Shown: positions 8,853-18,928, counted from the first letter of the stretch. The stretch: 39,941 nt of DNA from Candidatus Woesearchaeota archaeon CG10_big_fil_rev_8_21_14_0_10_32_9 (GCA_002762915.1 PCYF01000029.1:1-39941); one strand, 5' to 3'. Made by a program: numbers and translations. The notes: generated by a model not told the origin, from the sequence alone.

Positions 8853-9755
8853 ATGCGTTTAAACAAAAAAGGATCTGCAGATGTAGACAACACTTTACAG
8901 AAGAATCTTTTCATATTTGCAGAATTGGCTGTTTCAATGATTATCTTGATTGCTGCAGGATCAGTTGCAATAAATAAAATGCAAGATGCAGAAAATATGG
9001 TTTTAGCTAAAGATGTAGCATTTCTAATAGAGACAATAAGCGCATCACCTTACAAGTTATACTATTCTTATCCTGTTAATTTGGAAACAAAAACAATAAA
9101 TGTGGATGAAGGAAGTGTAACAATCTCCTCGACAAAAAATACGGTGACTGAAAAATTCATGCCCATGAGAGGAGTAAGTGTTCCCAGCTCAAAAATAAGA
9201 AACACTGTATCCGTAATGTTCTTTTTCTACGAAAACATGTTAACAATAGGAGAAGGTGGCGCATCGAGTGATGAAGAATATTGCAATTCACTTCCAATTC
9301 CTAACAAAGAAGATTTAGTTTTTGCAATAACATATTCTAGTGGTTCTACTGAAAAATACTTAGAAAAAATAAAAGAAACAATGGTTCTTTCAAATAAACC
9401 TGAAGATCATTTCTTTATAGGTGAAAAAAATAATGCGGACTTCATAATAAATTTAAAATTTAATGAAAATGCAGAAAATAATAATTTAACCATAAAGTAT
9501 GATGTGACAAAGACAGGATTGTCAAGAATAGTTTGTTATCTTAACTCAGGATTTGAAGGAAATCAAAACTTCAATGAGAAAGAAAAAATTAATGATGCTC
9601 AACAAGATAAAACCCTGGCTATGTTATTTGGATCTTTGGATAAATTAAAAGAACAAATGAATCAATCAGAACCTATAGATCCACAAGTGTACACTGAAAT
9701 GGAAAAATATGGTATAATAATATCTGATGCTCTAAAAAAAGGTGTTAAAAATTGA
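8853..9755 (+). CDS. pilin-like membrane protein
   Basis: LNKKGSADVDNTLQKNLFIFAELAVSMIILIAAG. Confidence 0.7.
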   Translation: MRLNKKGSADVDNTLQKNLFIFAELAVSMIILIAAGSVAINKMQDAENMVLAKDVAFLIETISASPYKLYYSYPVNLETKTINVDEGSVTISSTKNTVTEKFMPMRGVSVPSSKIRNTVSVMFFFYENMLTIGEGGASSDEEYCNSLPIPNKEDLVFAITYSSGSTEKYLEKIKETMVLSNKPEDHFFIGEKNNADFIINLKFNENAENNNLTIKYDVTKTGLSRIVCYLNSGFEGNQNFNEKEKINDAQQDKTLAMLFGSLDKLKEQMNQSEPIDPQVYTEMEKYGIIISDALKKGVKN

Positions 9756-10258
9756 ACAGAAAAAACAAATTCAAACACAAACTAAGTAAAAAAGGAGGAG
9801 ATACTGAAACAGATACTCAATTCTTCTGGACGTTCTTTGTAGTTCCAGCAATCATAATATTTTTAGCATTATCTATATATGTAATAAGTCTTCTATTAAC
9901 TAGCAAAGTCACAATTATAGAGGGGGTTAAAGACTCCGCATATGAATCAAGAGTTCTTGGTTCTCCAAATTGTTTTACGTATCAGGATGAAATAAGTGGA
10001 AGAACATACAATGGCTACATTGATTTAAAAAAATTTAATGACGAAAGATTTAGAGAATGTTTTAGTACAAAAGAAACTGGACAAAGAGGAATAATTTTGC
10101 TTTTAAATTATGAAAATGATGAAATAGAGTTGACTACTGATAATATAAAATCAAAAATCAGCTCAACACAAAAAACAACAAAACTTCTACCAGTTCACGT
10201 CGTAGAAAAAAATGGAACAATTGCTCAAGGATTGATAAGTATAATTTATTGGTATTAA
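9752..10258 (+). CDS. pilin-like membrane protein
   Basis: TTG start overlapping the upstream TGA (ttga); LSKKGGDTETDTQFFWTFFVVPAIIIFLALSIYVISLLL. Confidence 0.7.
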   Translation: MNRKNKFKHKLSKKGGDTETDTQFFWTFFVVPAIIIFLALSIYVISLLLTSKVTIIEGVKDSAYESRVLGSPNCFTYQDEISGRTYNGYIDLKKFNDERFRECFSTKETGQRGIILLLNYENDEIELTTDNIKSKISSTQKTTKLLPVHVVEKNGTIAQGLISIIYWY

Positions 10259-10259
10259 T

Positions 10260-10808
10260 ATGAAACAAGAACTAAAGATTGTTGGAAAAAAAGGAACAAT
10301 GGATGATTTTGGGGAATTATTAGTTGGAGGAATCATGATAACTGTTCTTTTAGTTGTATTAATAATCTTAATAGCAGCTAATACCGATCAAAAGAAAATT
10401 CAAACAGATTTCGATTTGAAAATGCAAGAAACTGTGAAAATTACTAGACTTATGTTGGATCAAGAAACAGAAACCGGAGAAAAAATATTTGAGATAATAA
10501 TCAAACAAGAAGATACTAGAGACTACAAGCCTGCGGGTATTGCACTCAACAAAACACTTGACAAACTTTATGGAGCATCAAAAGGAACTTGGGTCTTAAT
10601 AATAAAGGATCCAAAAATAGAATATTGGGAATACTTAAAGAGTGATCCTTCTGTAAAAATTCCCAATGGTTTAACAAATCTTCCGGGAGTAAGTATTCCT
10701 GATGGAAATGGAGATATAATTAATGTAACAATAAAAAAAATAGACAAAACTGATGATTTTTTGCAGAACGTAAATTGGAATTTAGCGCTAAGCAGAGGAA
10801 TTCAATAA
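10260..10808 (+). CDS. pilin-like membrane protein
   Basis: VGKKGTMDDFGELLVGGIMITVLLVVLIILIAAN. Confidence 0.7.
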   Translation: MKQELKIVGKKGTMDDFGELLVGGIMITVLLVVLIILIAANTDQKKIQTDFDLKMQETVKITRLMLDQETETGEKIFEIIIKQEDTRDYKPAGIALNKTLDKLYGASKGTWVLIIKDPKIEYWEYLKSDPSVKIPNGLTNLPGVSIPDGNGDIINVTIKKIDKTDDFLQNVNWNLALSRGIQ

Positions 10809-10837
10809 ACTGATAATAAATATTTGGTAGTCAAAAC

Positions 10838-13800
10838 TTGAAAATGAAAAAAATAATAAACGGAAAAAAAGGTGCAATATTCTTCTACTTCTTAGCTTTA
10901 ATACTATTATTTATGATCGGATACTCAATAATATTCATGAATAAAAATGTCTCTAATCTTGATTACGTTGGTTCCTCTCAAAAAAAAATAATTGATGCCT
11001 ATGAGCTAGCAGAAAGATCTATGCTATATTTAGATATAAATGTAAAACTATCTGCGGATAGAGCAATAATAACTTCAAATCAAAAAGGAGGATTTACGGC
11101 CGGACAAGATGAAGATACAAAAAAAGAATATCCTTGCGGAATAATAGTATATCCTCTTATTAATGATGGACAAGAATTAGACAAATGTGCTCCTTCATAT
11201 TATGAATCGCTAAAAGAAGAATTCCTAAATGAATTCAAAAAAGCAACTTACGTATATCCAGAATTGCCTTTGTATTCCTACTCTTATGATGCGCTAGTAA
11301 GCAAAAATTCTGAAGATTTGCAATTAAAAATATTTTCCATATCGCCATTGAAAATTCCAATTTACTCTGAAACTGCGGCATACTATGATCCTCAACAAAT
11401 AGCACAAAAAACAGCATCTAATATACTTCCAGGAACATTTGTGGACACGCCCGAAGGATACAAAAAAACATCAGGATATTCAAGTTTATCTAGAGGATCA
11501 TCAGTTATTGATACGATAGTTATACATTATACTGCAGGATCGACAGTGCAATCCGCACTTGATACACTATCAAGTGCAGGTTTGAGTTATCACTTTATTA
11601 TCGATAAAGATGGAACAATATATCAGTTAGTTGAAGAAGATGAATCCGCACAACATGCAGGTTGTTATAGGAACGGTGTTAAAAAGAAAGGCTGTATAGA
11701 TGGTTACAACTCAAGATCAATAGGAATAAGTTTTGTCAACTTAGGATGGGATACTAAAAATAAAAATGTTCAATGCACTGACATTGCTGAAAAGTGTTGG
11801 GAAGTATATACGGACCAACAAATGAATGCTCTGGCAAAATTACTGATAGAAATACAAGAAAGACAAATTCAAAAAAGAAATAATCTAGAATTAAATGATG
11901 CAACAATAATATATCATTCAGACATAAGTCCGGATAAGCAAGATCCTGGTCCGGCGTTCGATAAACAAAAATTATTGAATTTGATACAAACACTAAAACA
12001 AAACGCAGGACAACCTACTTCTGCACCTAATTTAGCCACAAATACTAATACTCCGCAAACACAATCAACCAATTTTATAAAAGATCAAAAAGTAACAGAA
12101 CAAGAAGCAGCACAATTGCACGCATCAGTTAATTACGAGGACATAAAAAATAAAAAACCAACTTTCTCTGTTGTGCCAACTGTTTATTATACTGCAGTTT
12201 ATGAAGATACACAAAATTGGTGTTCTCCAACAAAAGGAGATTGTTTTACAAGCAAGTCGCAAATAGGCGATTTTTACAAAGACGCTTCCTCAAAACAATC
12301 ATGTTTGGCTGCGGGCGGAGGATTCTGTTGTATTAATAGAGCAGATAGAGGATTTTATGAGGACACACTATGTCAAGGGAGCGGAATATATGCAACCCAA
12401 CTTTACAAATACAATACTATTGAACCAACTCAAACCGCGAGCAAATCAATTAAGGGATACGTTCGTGGCCAAACTTCGTCAGGAACAGATCCTATAAGAC
12501 AATGGACTGTAGCTGTAAACACTGATCCTAAATCAAATTGTTATGTTCCAGAGAATACACTAATGTATGTATACTTTGGAGAAGGAAATTCTTGGAATGG
12601 AGTTTACAGAGCAGAAGATACAGGAGCTGCTTTTACAGGACAATGTAAAATGGATTTCTATGGTGGTGTTGGAGTTACACAATTAAATGATGCCATGAAA
12701 TATGTAGATCCTGCTAAATCTGCCCAAGTATTTTTCCTTGATCAAAATCTAAATTATGTTCCTTCAGGAGCTTTATCATCTAACGGAGTGTCTGCACAAA
12801 CAGGAGAAATAACAGTTCCATATACCTTTACATATTTGTTAAAAGGCGCATCAGAAATATATGATTTAACTCAAAAATTTGTAAAAGATACAATTTCTGA
12901 ATGTTCAAAAAAATCATATGATCAAAAACAAGAATGTCTAGATGATCAAATAAATGCAACTAAAACAACCAACTTAAAGGTTGATAGACTTTGTTTAGAA
13001 CCAGGCTTTTTACCAGCAATAAATTTAACTGATTTAGAAAAAACATATACTTCTTGGAATACAATAATTAAAGTTGCTGGACAAATAGATAGAAAAGATC
13101 CTCAGCAAACAACTACTACAACCTCAACAAGTAAGAAAGAAGGAGCAGTTGAATTTACAACGTCAGGCTATTTATATTTAACACAAATTCCGTCTAATGA
13201 GCCTATAGTTCTGAAATTCTTAGATGAAGATGCGTTGCCAGAAAACTTTAACTGGGCAGAATTTATTGCGCAAGATTACGTAGAATTTTCATATGTAAGA
13301 GTATTAAGTGTAGATAAAACAAAAAATGAAATAACAGTAAAAGCGTTTGATCCTCTAAAAGATAAGGACAAACAAGCAGAAGATATAAAGATAAATCCAG
13401 GGTATTTCCTTCGAGAAATAGTTAAAAGTACAGCTCTTGATCTTGCAGAGTGTTCAACATCAAAACAAGATGAATGTAAATGTAATATAACAATATGGGG
13501 CTTGTTTGAGAATGTGAGTTTTGCTGATGGCAAAATGTCTTTCACAAACATGAGTGAAGGTAATTATGTAGAATTATCCTTAAAGATATATGAACAAAAT
13601 GAAACGATATCAAACAACATTACAAATTCAAGTAATGTGGCGTTCACAAAGAAGCTGAAATATACTGAATTAAGATTTAAGAAAAATAAAGATGGAAGTT
13701 TCACATATATCAACGAAGATTATGAACCAAATCTTGCAACGTGTGTTCCAGAGAATAGATATTATTTGATGTGTATGGCTGAAAATAAAACATCTGCAAA

Positions 13801-13870
13801 GTCTGCAACTGCTCAAGCAGGAGTCGCAGTAATAGACGACGAAGCACTAAGATTTTCAATCAAAATATAA
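10838..13870 (+). CDS. large pilin-like-anchored protein with N-acetylmuramoyl-L-alanine amidase (Amidase_2/PGRP) and 3D-like (MltA C-terminal-like) domains
   Basis: NGKKGAIFFYFLALILLFMIGYSIIF; IDTIVIHYTAGS...SYHFIIDKDGTIYQLVEEDESAQHAG...SRSIGISFVN...IIYHSDISPDKQDPGPAFD; WTVAVNTDPKSNCYVPENTLMYVYFG...VYRAEDTGAAFTGQCKMDFYGGVG. Confidence 0.85.
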   Translation: MKMKKIINGKKGAIFFYFLALILLFMIGYSIIFMNKNVSNLDYVGSSQKKIIDAYELAERSMLYLDINVKLSADRAIITSNQKGGFTAGQDEDTKKEYPCGIIVYPLINDGQELDKCAPSYYESLKEEFLNEFKKATYVYPELPLYSYSYDALVSKNSEDLQLKIFSISPLKIPIYSETAAYYDPQQIAQKTASNILPGTFVDTPEGYKKTSGYSSLSRGSSVIDTIVIHYTAGSTVQSALDTLSSAGLSYHFIIDKDGTIYQLVEEDESAQHAGCYRNGVKKKGCIDGYNSRSIGISFVNLGWDTKNKNVQCTDIAEKCWEVYTDQQMNALAKLLIEIQERQIQKRNNLELNDATIIYHSDISPDKQDPGPAFDKQKLLNLIQTLKQNAGQPTSAPNLATNTNTPQTQSTNFIKDQKVTEQEAAQLHASVNYEDIKNKKPTFSVVPTVYYTAVYEDTQNWCSPTKGDCFTSKSQIGDFYKDASSKQSCLAAGGGFCCINRADRGFYEDTLCQGSGIYATQLYKYNTIEPTQTASKSIKGYVRGQTSSGTDPIRQWTVAVNTDPKSNCYVPENTLMYVYFGEGNSWNGVYRAEDTGAAFTGQCKMDFYGGVGVTQLNDAMKYVDPAKSAQVFFLDQNLNYVPSGALSSNGVSAQTGEITVPYTFTYLLKGASEIYDLTQKFVKDTISECSKKSYDQKQECLDDQINATKTTNLKVDRLCLEPGFLPAINLTDLEKTYTSWNTIIKVAGQIDRKDPQQTTTTTSTSKKEGAVEFTTSGYLYLTQIPSNEPIVLKFLDEDALPENFNWAEFIAQDYVEFSYVRVLSVDKTKNEITVKAFDPLKDKDKQAEDIKINPGYFLREIVKSTALDLAECSTSKQDECKCNITIWGLFENVSFADGKMSFTNMSEGNYVELSLKIYEQNETISNNITNSSNVAFTKKLKYTELRFKKNKDGSFTYINEDYEPNLATCVPENRYYLMCMAENKTSAKSATAQAGVAVIDDEALRFSIKI

Positions 13871-13887
13871 ACTAAATTACAGTAAAC

Positions 13888-13895
13888 TATATAAA
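13888..13895 (+). promoter_or_regulatory. TATA-like box for the RPA-like gene
   Basis: tatataaa about 43-50 nt upstream of the ATG at 13938. Confidence 0.5.
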
Positions 13896-13937
13896 TCAAG
13901 AGTCAGGCCTTAGCCTTTAGGGGGATTAAAAATTAAC

Positions 13938-15080
13938 ATGATAAATGTGCCGCTAGAAGTAATAATAGAAAAAATAACTGAAAAAACAAATCTTTCTAAA
14001 CAAGAAATAGAGGCCAAAATAAAATCAAAGCTTGAACAACTTTCAGGACTTATAAGTAAAGAAGGAGCAGCGCACATAATTGCAAATGAGCTTGGAGTTA
14101 ATTTAGCACAAACTCAAGGAATAATTTCTATTAAAGATTTACTTGCAGGAATGAGAGATTTAGAAATAGCAGGTAAAGTCATAAAAAAATACGAACTTAG
14201 AACATTCGATACAGGAAAAAGAAAAGGACAACTTGCTAAATTCTTATTTGCTGATAAAACCGGAACAACAATAGTTGTGATGTGGAATGATCAAGCAGAA
14301 TTAATAAACACATTCAAGGAAGGAGACATTTTAAAGATTGCGGGAGCCACAGCCAGAAGTAATAATGGTAAGAATGAACTGCATCTATCTGAATCATCTA
14401 CAATAGAGACAAATCCTGCGGGAATAAAAATAGAAACGCAAGAAACTTCTTCAACGTATCAATCAAACTATAATAAACCTGTTTCTAAAAAAATATCAGA
14501 ATTAAATGAACAGGATTCAAATGTTGAAATATTTGCAACAATAGTACAAGTATTTGATCCAAAGTTTTTTAGAGTTGATTCAGAAACCGGAAAAAGAATA
14601 AAAGAAGAAGACTCTAAAGATTCAAGTAAAGAAACTTTCAACTACGTTTTAAATATATTTGTGGACGACGGTTCTGATAATGTAAGAACAGTTTTGTGGA
14701 AAAACCAAATAATAAACTTATTAGGTCAAACAGATCAAGAAATATTGAAATATAAAGATCATCCAGAAGAATTCGAAAAAATAAAAACAGATTTGTTAGG
14801 AATGATGGTTAAATTTATAGGAAGAGTATCAAAAAACGAATTATTTGGAAGATTAGAATTTGTTGCTAATGTTGTAATAAAAGATGTAAAACCAGAAGAC
14901 GAAATAAAAAAATTAGATTCTAGCGCTTCGGAAAAAAAAGAAACAGTAGAAGCTTCAAAACCCGAACAGAAAAAAGAAGTAAAAAAAGAAACGCCTAAAA
15001 AAGAAGAATCCAAAAAAGACGATTTAGATGATGATTTACTTTCTCTCGAGGATATAGAAGATTTAGAAGAAGATCTTTAG
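13938..15080 (+). CDS. archaeal RPA-like single-stranded DNA-binding protein with OB folds
   Basis: AGMRDLEIAGKVIKKYELRTFDTGKRKGQLAKFLFADKTGTTIVVMWNDQAELINTFKEGDILKIAGA is a typical archaeal RPA OB-fold; acidic C-terminal tail. Confidence 0.8.
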   Translation: MINVPLEVIIEKITEKTNLSKQEIEAKIKSKLEQLSGLISKEGAAHIIANELGVNLAQTQGIISIKDLLAGMRDLEIAGKVIKKYELRTFDTGKRKGQLAKFLFADKTGTTIVVMWNDQAELINTFKEGDILKIAGATARSNNGKNELHLSESSTIETNPAGIKIETQETSSTYQSNYNKPVSKKISELNEQDSNVEIFATIVQVFDPKFFRVDSETGKRIKEEDSKDSSKETFNYVLNIFVDDGSDNVRTVLWKNQIINLLGQTDQEILKYKDHPEEFEKIKTDLLGMMVKFIGRVSKNELFGRLEFVANVVIKDVKPEDEIKKLDSSASEKKETVEASKPEQKKEVKKETPKKEESKKDDLDDDLLSLEDIEDLEEDL

Positions 15081-15126
15081 AAGGATATTTAATAAGGACG
15101 ACCTTAGTAAGTTAGTAAATTGTTGT

Positions 15127-17100
15127 TTACTTCTGAGTATATTTCTCCAAGAATTTAATTGCACTTATTCTTGACTTTCTTTTTACTTTTCTTGCAAGAT
15201 AAGGTTCTCTTAAATCGTTCTTTAACCAATTAGCGAAAACATTATTTGGTTTTGTAAATGTTTTATAATCTGCATCATCAATATTTCTCAAAGCATCCAA
15301 AAGATCAAGAAGATTTCTAACTACCACATTTTTGCTCTCCAATCTTAAGTATTGTTCTTCAGGAACATTAATTATGGCTAGTCCAGATTTCTTCTTTCCT
15401 CCACCAATTCTGCTTGCCGAATTAATCTTTCTAATAATTATAGTTATTGCAACAAGCACTATTGAAATACCTGCCAGAATAATCATTTCTAAGTAAAGCT
15501 TCTCAAAAGAAGAATTAAACAACATAGCTTTTCTAATTCCTTCAGAGGCAATAACATAAGGATTGTATTTAGCAATACTCTGAATGCCATGAGATAAAGT
15601 TTCTAAAGGTAAAATAAGATTTGAAAGAAAAATCAGAATAGAACCTATTCCTATAGACGTCATAGTCATACCTTCCGAGGTGCTGAAAATATTTCCAATT
15701 AGCATTCCTAAAGCTACAGACATAGTTATTCCCAAGAATAACATTGCTGCACTAATTCCAAGATTCGAAAGTACAGGAACCTTCAAAGCAAAATAAGCTA
15801 ATACTAAAATTGTGATTGTTTGAATTAAGATTATAATTAATGCAGTTAGATATGTTGAAAAAATAAATAATCCATCTCTTGTAGGTGTTGTGAAATTTCT
15901 AAACATAGCTCTTGAATCCTTTTCAATAAAAACAAGGGTACTAGAAAGCATCATTCCAACAAAAAGAATAACTAACATTAACAAATAAGGAAATGCATAA
16001 GTTGTTTTATTATTCTTTGAGGATAAAGTTTCTACTTTTGTGCTAACTGGATTAGAAATACTTCCAGATGTTGTGAAGTTAAATGCATTGATTTTGTTCA
16101 TTACATTTTCTTGTCTGGTTTTAATGTTTGCAAGATTAGTGTGAATAGTATTAAGATTAGAAGACATGGAAGAAACACTTGACAATACTGAAGATTTTAC
16201 ATCACGAGCATCACTTAATTTATCTTGTAAATCTTTTACTCCATCCTCAGCATCTTGTATGGTGCTCAAAAGAGTTGTTAAATTTGAACTAGTGTTAGTA
16301 ACAAGAAGTAATGTTTCATTTAGTGCATCTAATTTGGTTACAAAAGAATCTTTTTCAGCTAGTACAAATCCTTTGGACTCAATCTCGTCAACCAAATTAT
16401 ATCCTTGAGTGAGAGTGGCCTGAGCATCTGCTTTTAAGCTTGTGAAATCATCATCAACAGAATTACCAATATCAGTAACTCCATCAAGATTAAAATCATC
16501 TTCACTCACATCCAAATTATTTAAAGAAGATTTAGAGGAATCAGAAAGACTTTTTGAGGACTCTGCTAACGATTTCGCTTCATCAGCAAGTCTTAAACTT
16601 TCCGAAACTTCAAGTGAAGAAACAGAAACAATCGTAAGAAGATCACTAGTTAATTCATCACTAACTTCCTGACTCTCATTGCCAAGATTTAAAGTCAAAT
16701 CAGCAATTAACTGATAAACAAAATTTGTTCTAGAATTATCAACATAAAATCTAATTTCATTTGTTTTATTATTTTCCAACACAAAATTATCCGGAAAAAC
16801 TATGCAAGTTACAGTCAAACCATCTTTAATAGAATTAATACAAGAATCATTGGTATCGAAATAGATAAGATTATTTTCAGTGGTGTTTAATTGTTCTAAG
16901 TATCTTTGTGTTAAAAGATTAGATTCAGAAACCTTTACACCTATGTTTAGGGTATTTTGAGTATCATCTGTGAAACTTACACCAATTATTAAAACAATTA
17001 AAAGAGGCGCAAATAGTACTACTACTGCAGATCCTTTAGATCTTATTAGCAATTTAAAATTTTTAATTAGTGTTCTGAATAACTTCATCTTTAGCACCAT
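15127..17100 (-). CDS. ABC-2-type transporter permease with long extracytoplasmic coiled-coil
   Basis: N-terminal TM after MKLFRTLIKNFKLLIRSKGSAVVVLFAPLLIVLIIG, C-terminal cluster of TMs, Ser/Leu-rich helical loop between; start may be the second Met (MKLFRTL). Confidence 0.8.
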   Translation of the reverse strand: MVLKMKLFRTLIKNFKLLIRSKGSAVVVLFAPLLIVLIIGVSFTDDTQNTLNIGVKVSESNLLTQRYLEQLNTTENNLIYFDTNDSCINSIKDGLTVTCIVFPDNFVLENNKTNEIRFYVDNSRTNFVYQLIADLTLNLGNESQEVSDELTSDLLTIVSVSSLEVSESLRLADEAKSLAESSKSLSDSSKSSLNNLDVSEDDFNLDGVTDIGNSVDDDFTSLKADAQATLTQGYNLVDEIESKGFVLAEKDSFVTKLDALNETLLLVTNTSSNLTTLLSTIQDAEDGVKDLQDKLSDARDVKSSVLSSVSSMSSNLNTIHTNLANIKTRQENVMNKINAFNFTTSGSISNPVSTKVETLSSKNNKTTYAFPYLLMLVILFVGMMLSSTLVFIEKDSRAMFRNFTTPTRDGLFIFSTYLTALIIILIQTITILVLAYFALKVPVLSNLGISAAMLFLGITMSVALGMLIGNIFSTSEGMTMTSIGIGSILIFLSNLILPLETLSHGIQSIAKYNPYVIASEGIRKAMLFNSSFEKLYLEMIILAGISIVLVAITIIIRKINSASRIGGGKKKSGLAIINVPEEQYLRLESKNVVVRNLLDLLDALRNIDDADYKTFTKPNNVFANWLKNDLREPYLARKVKRKSRISAIKFLEKYTQK

Positions 17101-18202
17101 CTTCTTTTGTGTCTGCTTTGTTTTTCTTATTATCTTCTTCGGGTTCTTTATCTTGCTTTGTTAAATTAGAGGGTTGTGATACGTTTTTCTGTTGATCTTT
17201 TTGTTTTGAATCTGAATTTTTATAATCGTTTTTCTTGTCGTTTAATGAAATAAATAACTGATCTAAACTAGGTTTAACAATTTTAATTTCTAGAACTTTT
17301 TCATTTCTTTTTTCAAGTTTACTCATAACGTTGCTAATTATCTTCTCAGGTTCTTTACACGTTAAAACTAATCGTCCACCAGTAACTTTGTGTTCAAGTA
17401 TATTCTTTTTGAAACATCGTTTCAAATAAGCGCCAGAAGATTCATAATTTGTAGGATACGTTTCAATAACTAATTCTTGATTTTTCAAATACTTACTCTT
17501 AAGTTCTTCAGGAGTCCCCTTATCAAAAACCATGCCGTCCTTAATTATAGCAATTCTAGTACAAAGAGTTTCAAGCTCATTCAAATGATGACTAGATAAT
17601 ATTACCGTAGTTCCTTTTTCATTAATTTGTTTCAACAAATCCCAGATATTATTTCTTAAAATAGGATCAAGATCTGCAGTAGGCTCGTCAAGAATAAGCA
17701 CTTGAGGATTATGAACCATGGCACAAGCAATGTCAAGTCGTCTTTCCATGCCTCCAGATAAATTCTTTCCCAAAATATAAGATGCATTATTAAGATTCAT
17801 TAATCTTAAGAGTGTTTGAACATTAGTTTGAAGAGTATCTAAAGAAAGATCATAAAGAGCTCCAAAATATGTTATGTTCTCTTTTACAGTAAGTTTCTCA
17901 TAAAAACTAGGAACTTGTGCTGCAAATCCGTAAACTCGTTTGAATTTTCTTTGTTGTCTGTAAACAGATTTGTAAATAACTTTATCAGTTCCTACCAATG
18001 CCGGTTCTTTAAACAAAACATCGCCAGAGTCAGACTTAATAAATCCTACAATACTATTAAGCAGAGTGGTCTTACCTGAACCACTGGAACCAATTATTCC
18101 AATTATCTCACCAGGATAAACATCTAACGAAATATCTCTTAGAACTTGCTTTCTACCATAGCTTTTAGAGACAGAATCAATCTTAAGTATAGGTGCTTCC
18201 AT
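17063..18202 (-). CDS. ABC transporter ATP-binding protein
   Basis: Walker A GSSGSGKTT, signature LSGGMERRLDIA, Walker B VLILDEPTADLDP, H-loop LSSHH. Confidence 0.93.
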   Translation of the reverse strand: MEAPILKIDSVSKSYGRKQVLRDISLDVYPGEIIGIIGSSGSGKTTLLNSIVGFIKSDSGDVLFKEPALVGTDKVIYKSVYRQQRKFKRVYGFAAQVPSFYEKLTVKENITYFGALYDLSLDTLQTNVQTLLRLMNLNNASYILGKNLSGGMERRLDIACAMVHNPQVLILDEPTADLDPILRNNIWDLLKQINEKGTTVILSSHHLNELETLCTRIAIIKDGMVFDKGTPEELKSKYLKNQELVIETYPTNYESSGAYLKRCFKKNILEHKVTGGRLVLTCKEPEKIISNVMSKLEKRNEKVLEIKIVKPSLDQLFISLNDKKNDYKNSDSKQKDQQKNVSQPSNLTKQDKEPEEDNKKNKADTKEDGAKDEVIQNTN

Positions 18203-18292
18203 GAAAAAAATAGAAATCTAGGAGTTTTTAAACTTTGTTCTTTGTGCAGCTATAGAAATTCTTTCCGTCAATCTCCTTTAATCACTTCTGAA

Positions 18293-18928
18293 TTATTTCT
18301 TAGGTTTCTTTTTACTTTTCGCAAAATCAAATGCCGACAAAAGAATAAGTAAAAGAAGTCCTCCTAGAAATATCCATAATGCCACATAAGGTTGATGCGT
18401 AACTATTTCTGGGGCTGCGTTTGCAGTTTGTGCTACTGCAGAAGGCCCAGTAAGTTTAGCTTCATATGTTATAACATCAAAAGCTCCGTTCATACTTGTA
18501 GACAAAAAACTTCTAGAAATATACTCATAAATAGCAACTAAACCAGAAAATGCTGTAAAAATAATTGCTACTGGTAAAAAAGATTTAAGTCTGTCTAAAA
18601 CAGACTCATCTTCTTCTTGAGAAATGATTATAAATTTGTTAGCAAGTTTATAGTGAATAACCTCTTTACCTTTTTCAGAGTAATGATACTCATCGCGACT
18701 AACTAATTTACTGTCTGCAAGCTGTTGAATGTTGTAATGAACTGTACTCAAAGGAAGATTAAGATTTTTAGAAATTTCAGTCTCAGTGGCACCGTCTTTT
18801 TTAGATAAATGATCAAGAATCTTTCTACAAGTATCGTTGCTTAGAACTTTAGTTAAATTCTTAGATTTATTATCTTTTAGAGAAACTAATACAAACGATT
18901 TATCAGACATGCACTCTGAAAATAACAA
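18293..18928 (-). CDS. ArsR-like winged-HTH regulator with C-terminal TM segments
   Basis: DTCRKILDHLSKKDGATETEISKNLNLPLSTVHYNIQQLADSKLVSRDEYHYSEKGKEVIHYKL, then two hydrophobic segments; start may be the internal MSDKSF. Confidence 0.8.
   Translation of the reverse strand: MLFSECMSDKSFVLVSLKDNKSKNLTKVLSNDTCRKILDHLSKKDGATETEISKNLNLPLSTVHYNIQQLADSKLVSRDEYHYSEKGKEVIHYKLANKFIIISQEEDESVLDRLKSFLPVAIIFTAFSGLVAIYEYISRSFLSTSMNGAFDVITYEAKLTGPSAVAQTANAAPEIVTHQPYVALWIFLGGLLLLILLSAFDFAKSKKKPKK

Noticed and set aside
748-13870. Canonical archaellum operon
   Set aside because: No FlaI/FlaJ, FlaH or archaellin homologues recognised; only pilin-like subunits are present.
16166-16672. Ser-rich + strand ORFs (16166-16408, 16442-16672)
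   Set aside because: Antisense to the permease coiled-coil; Ser/Leu composition is the mirror of the real protein; no start context.
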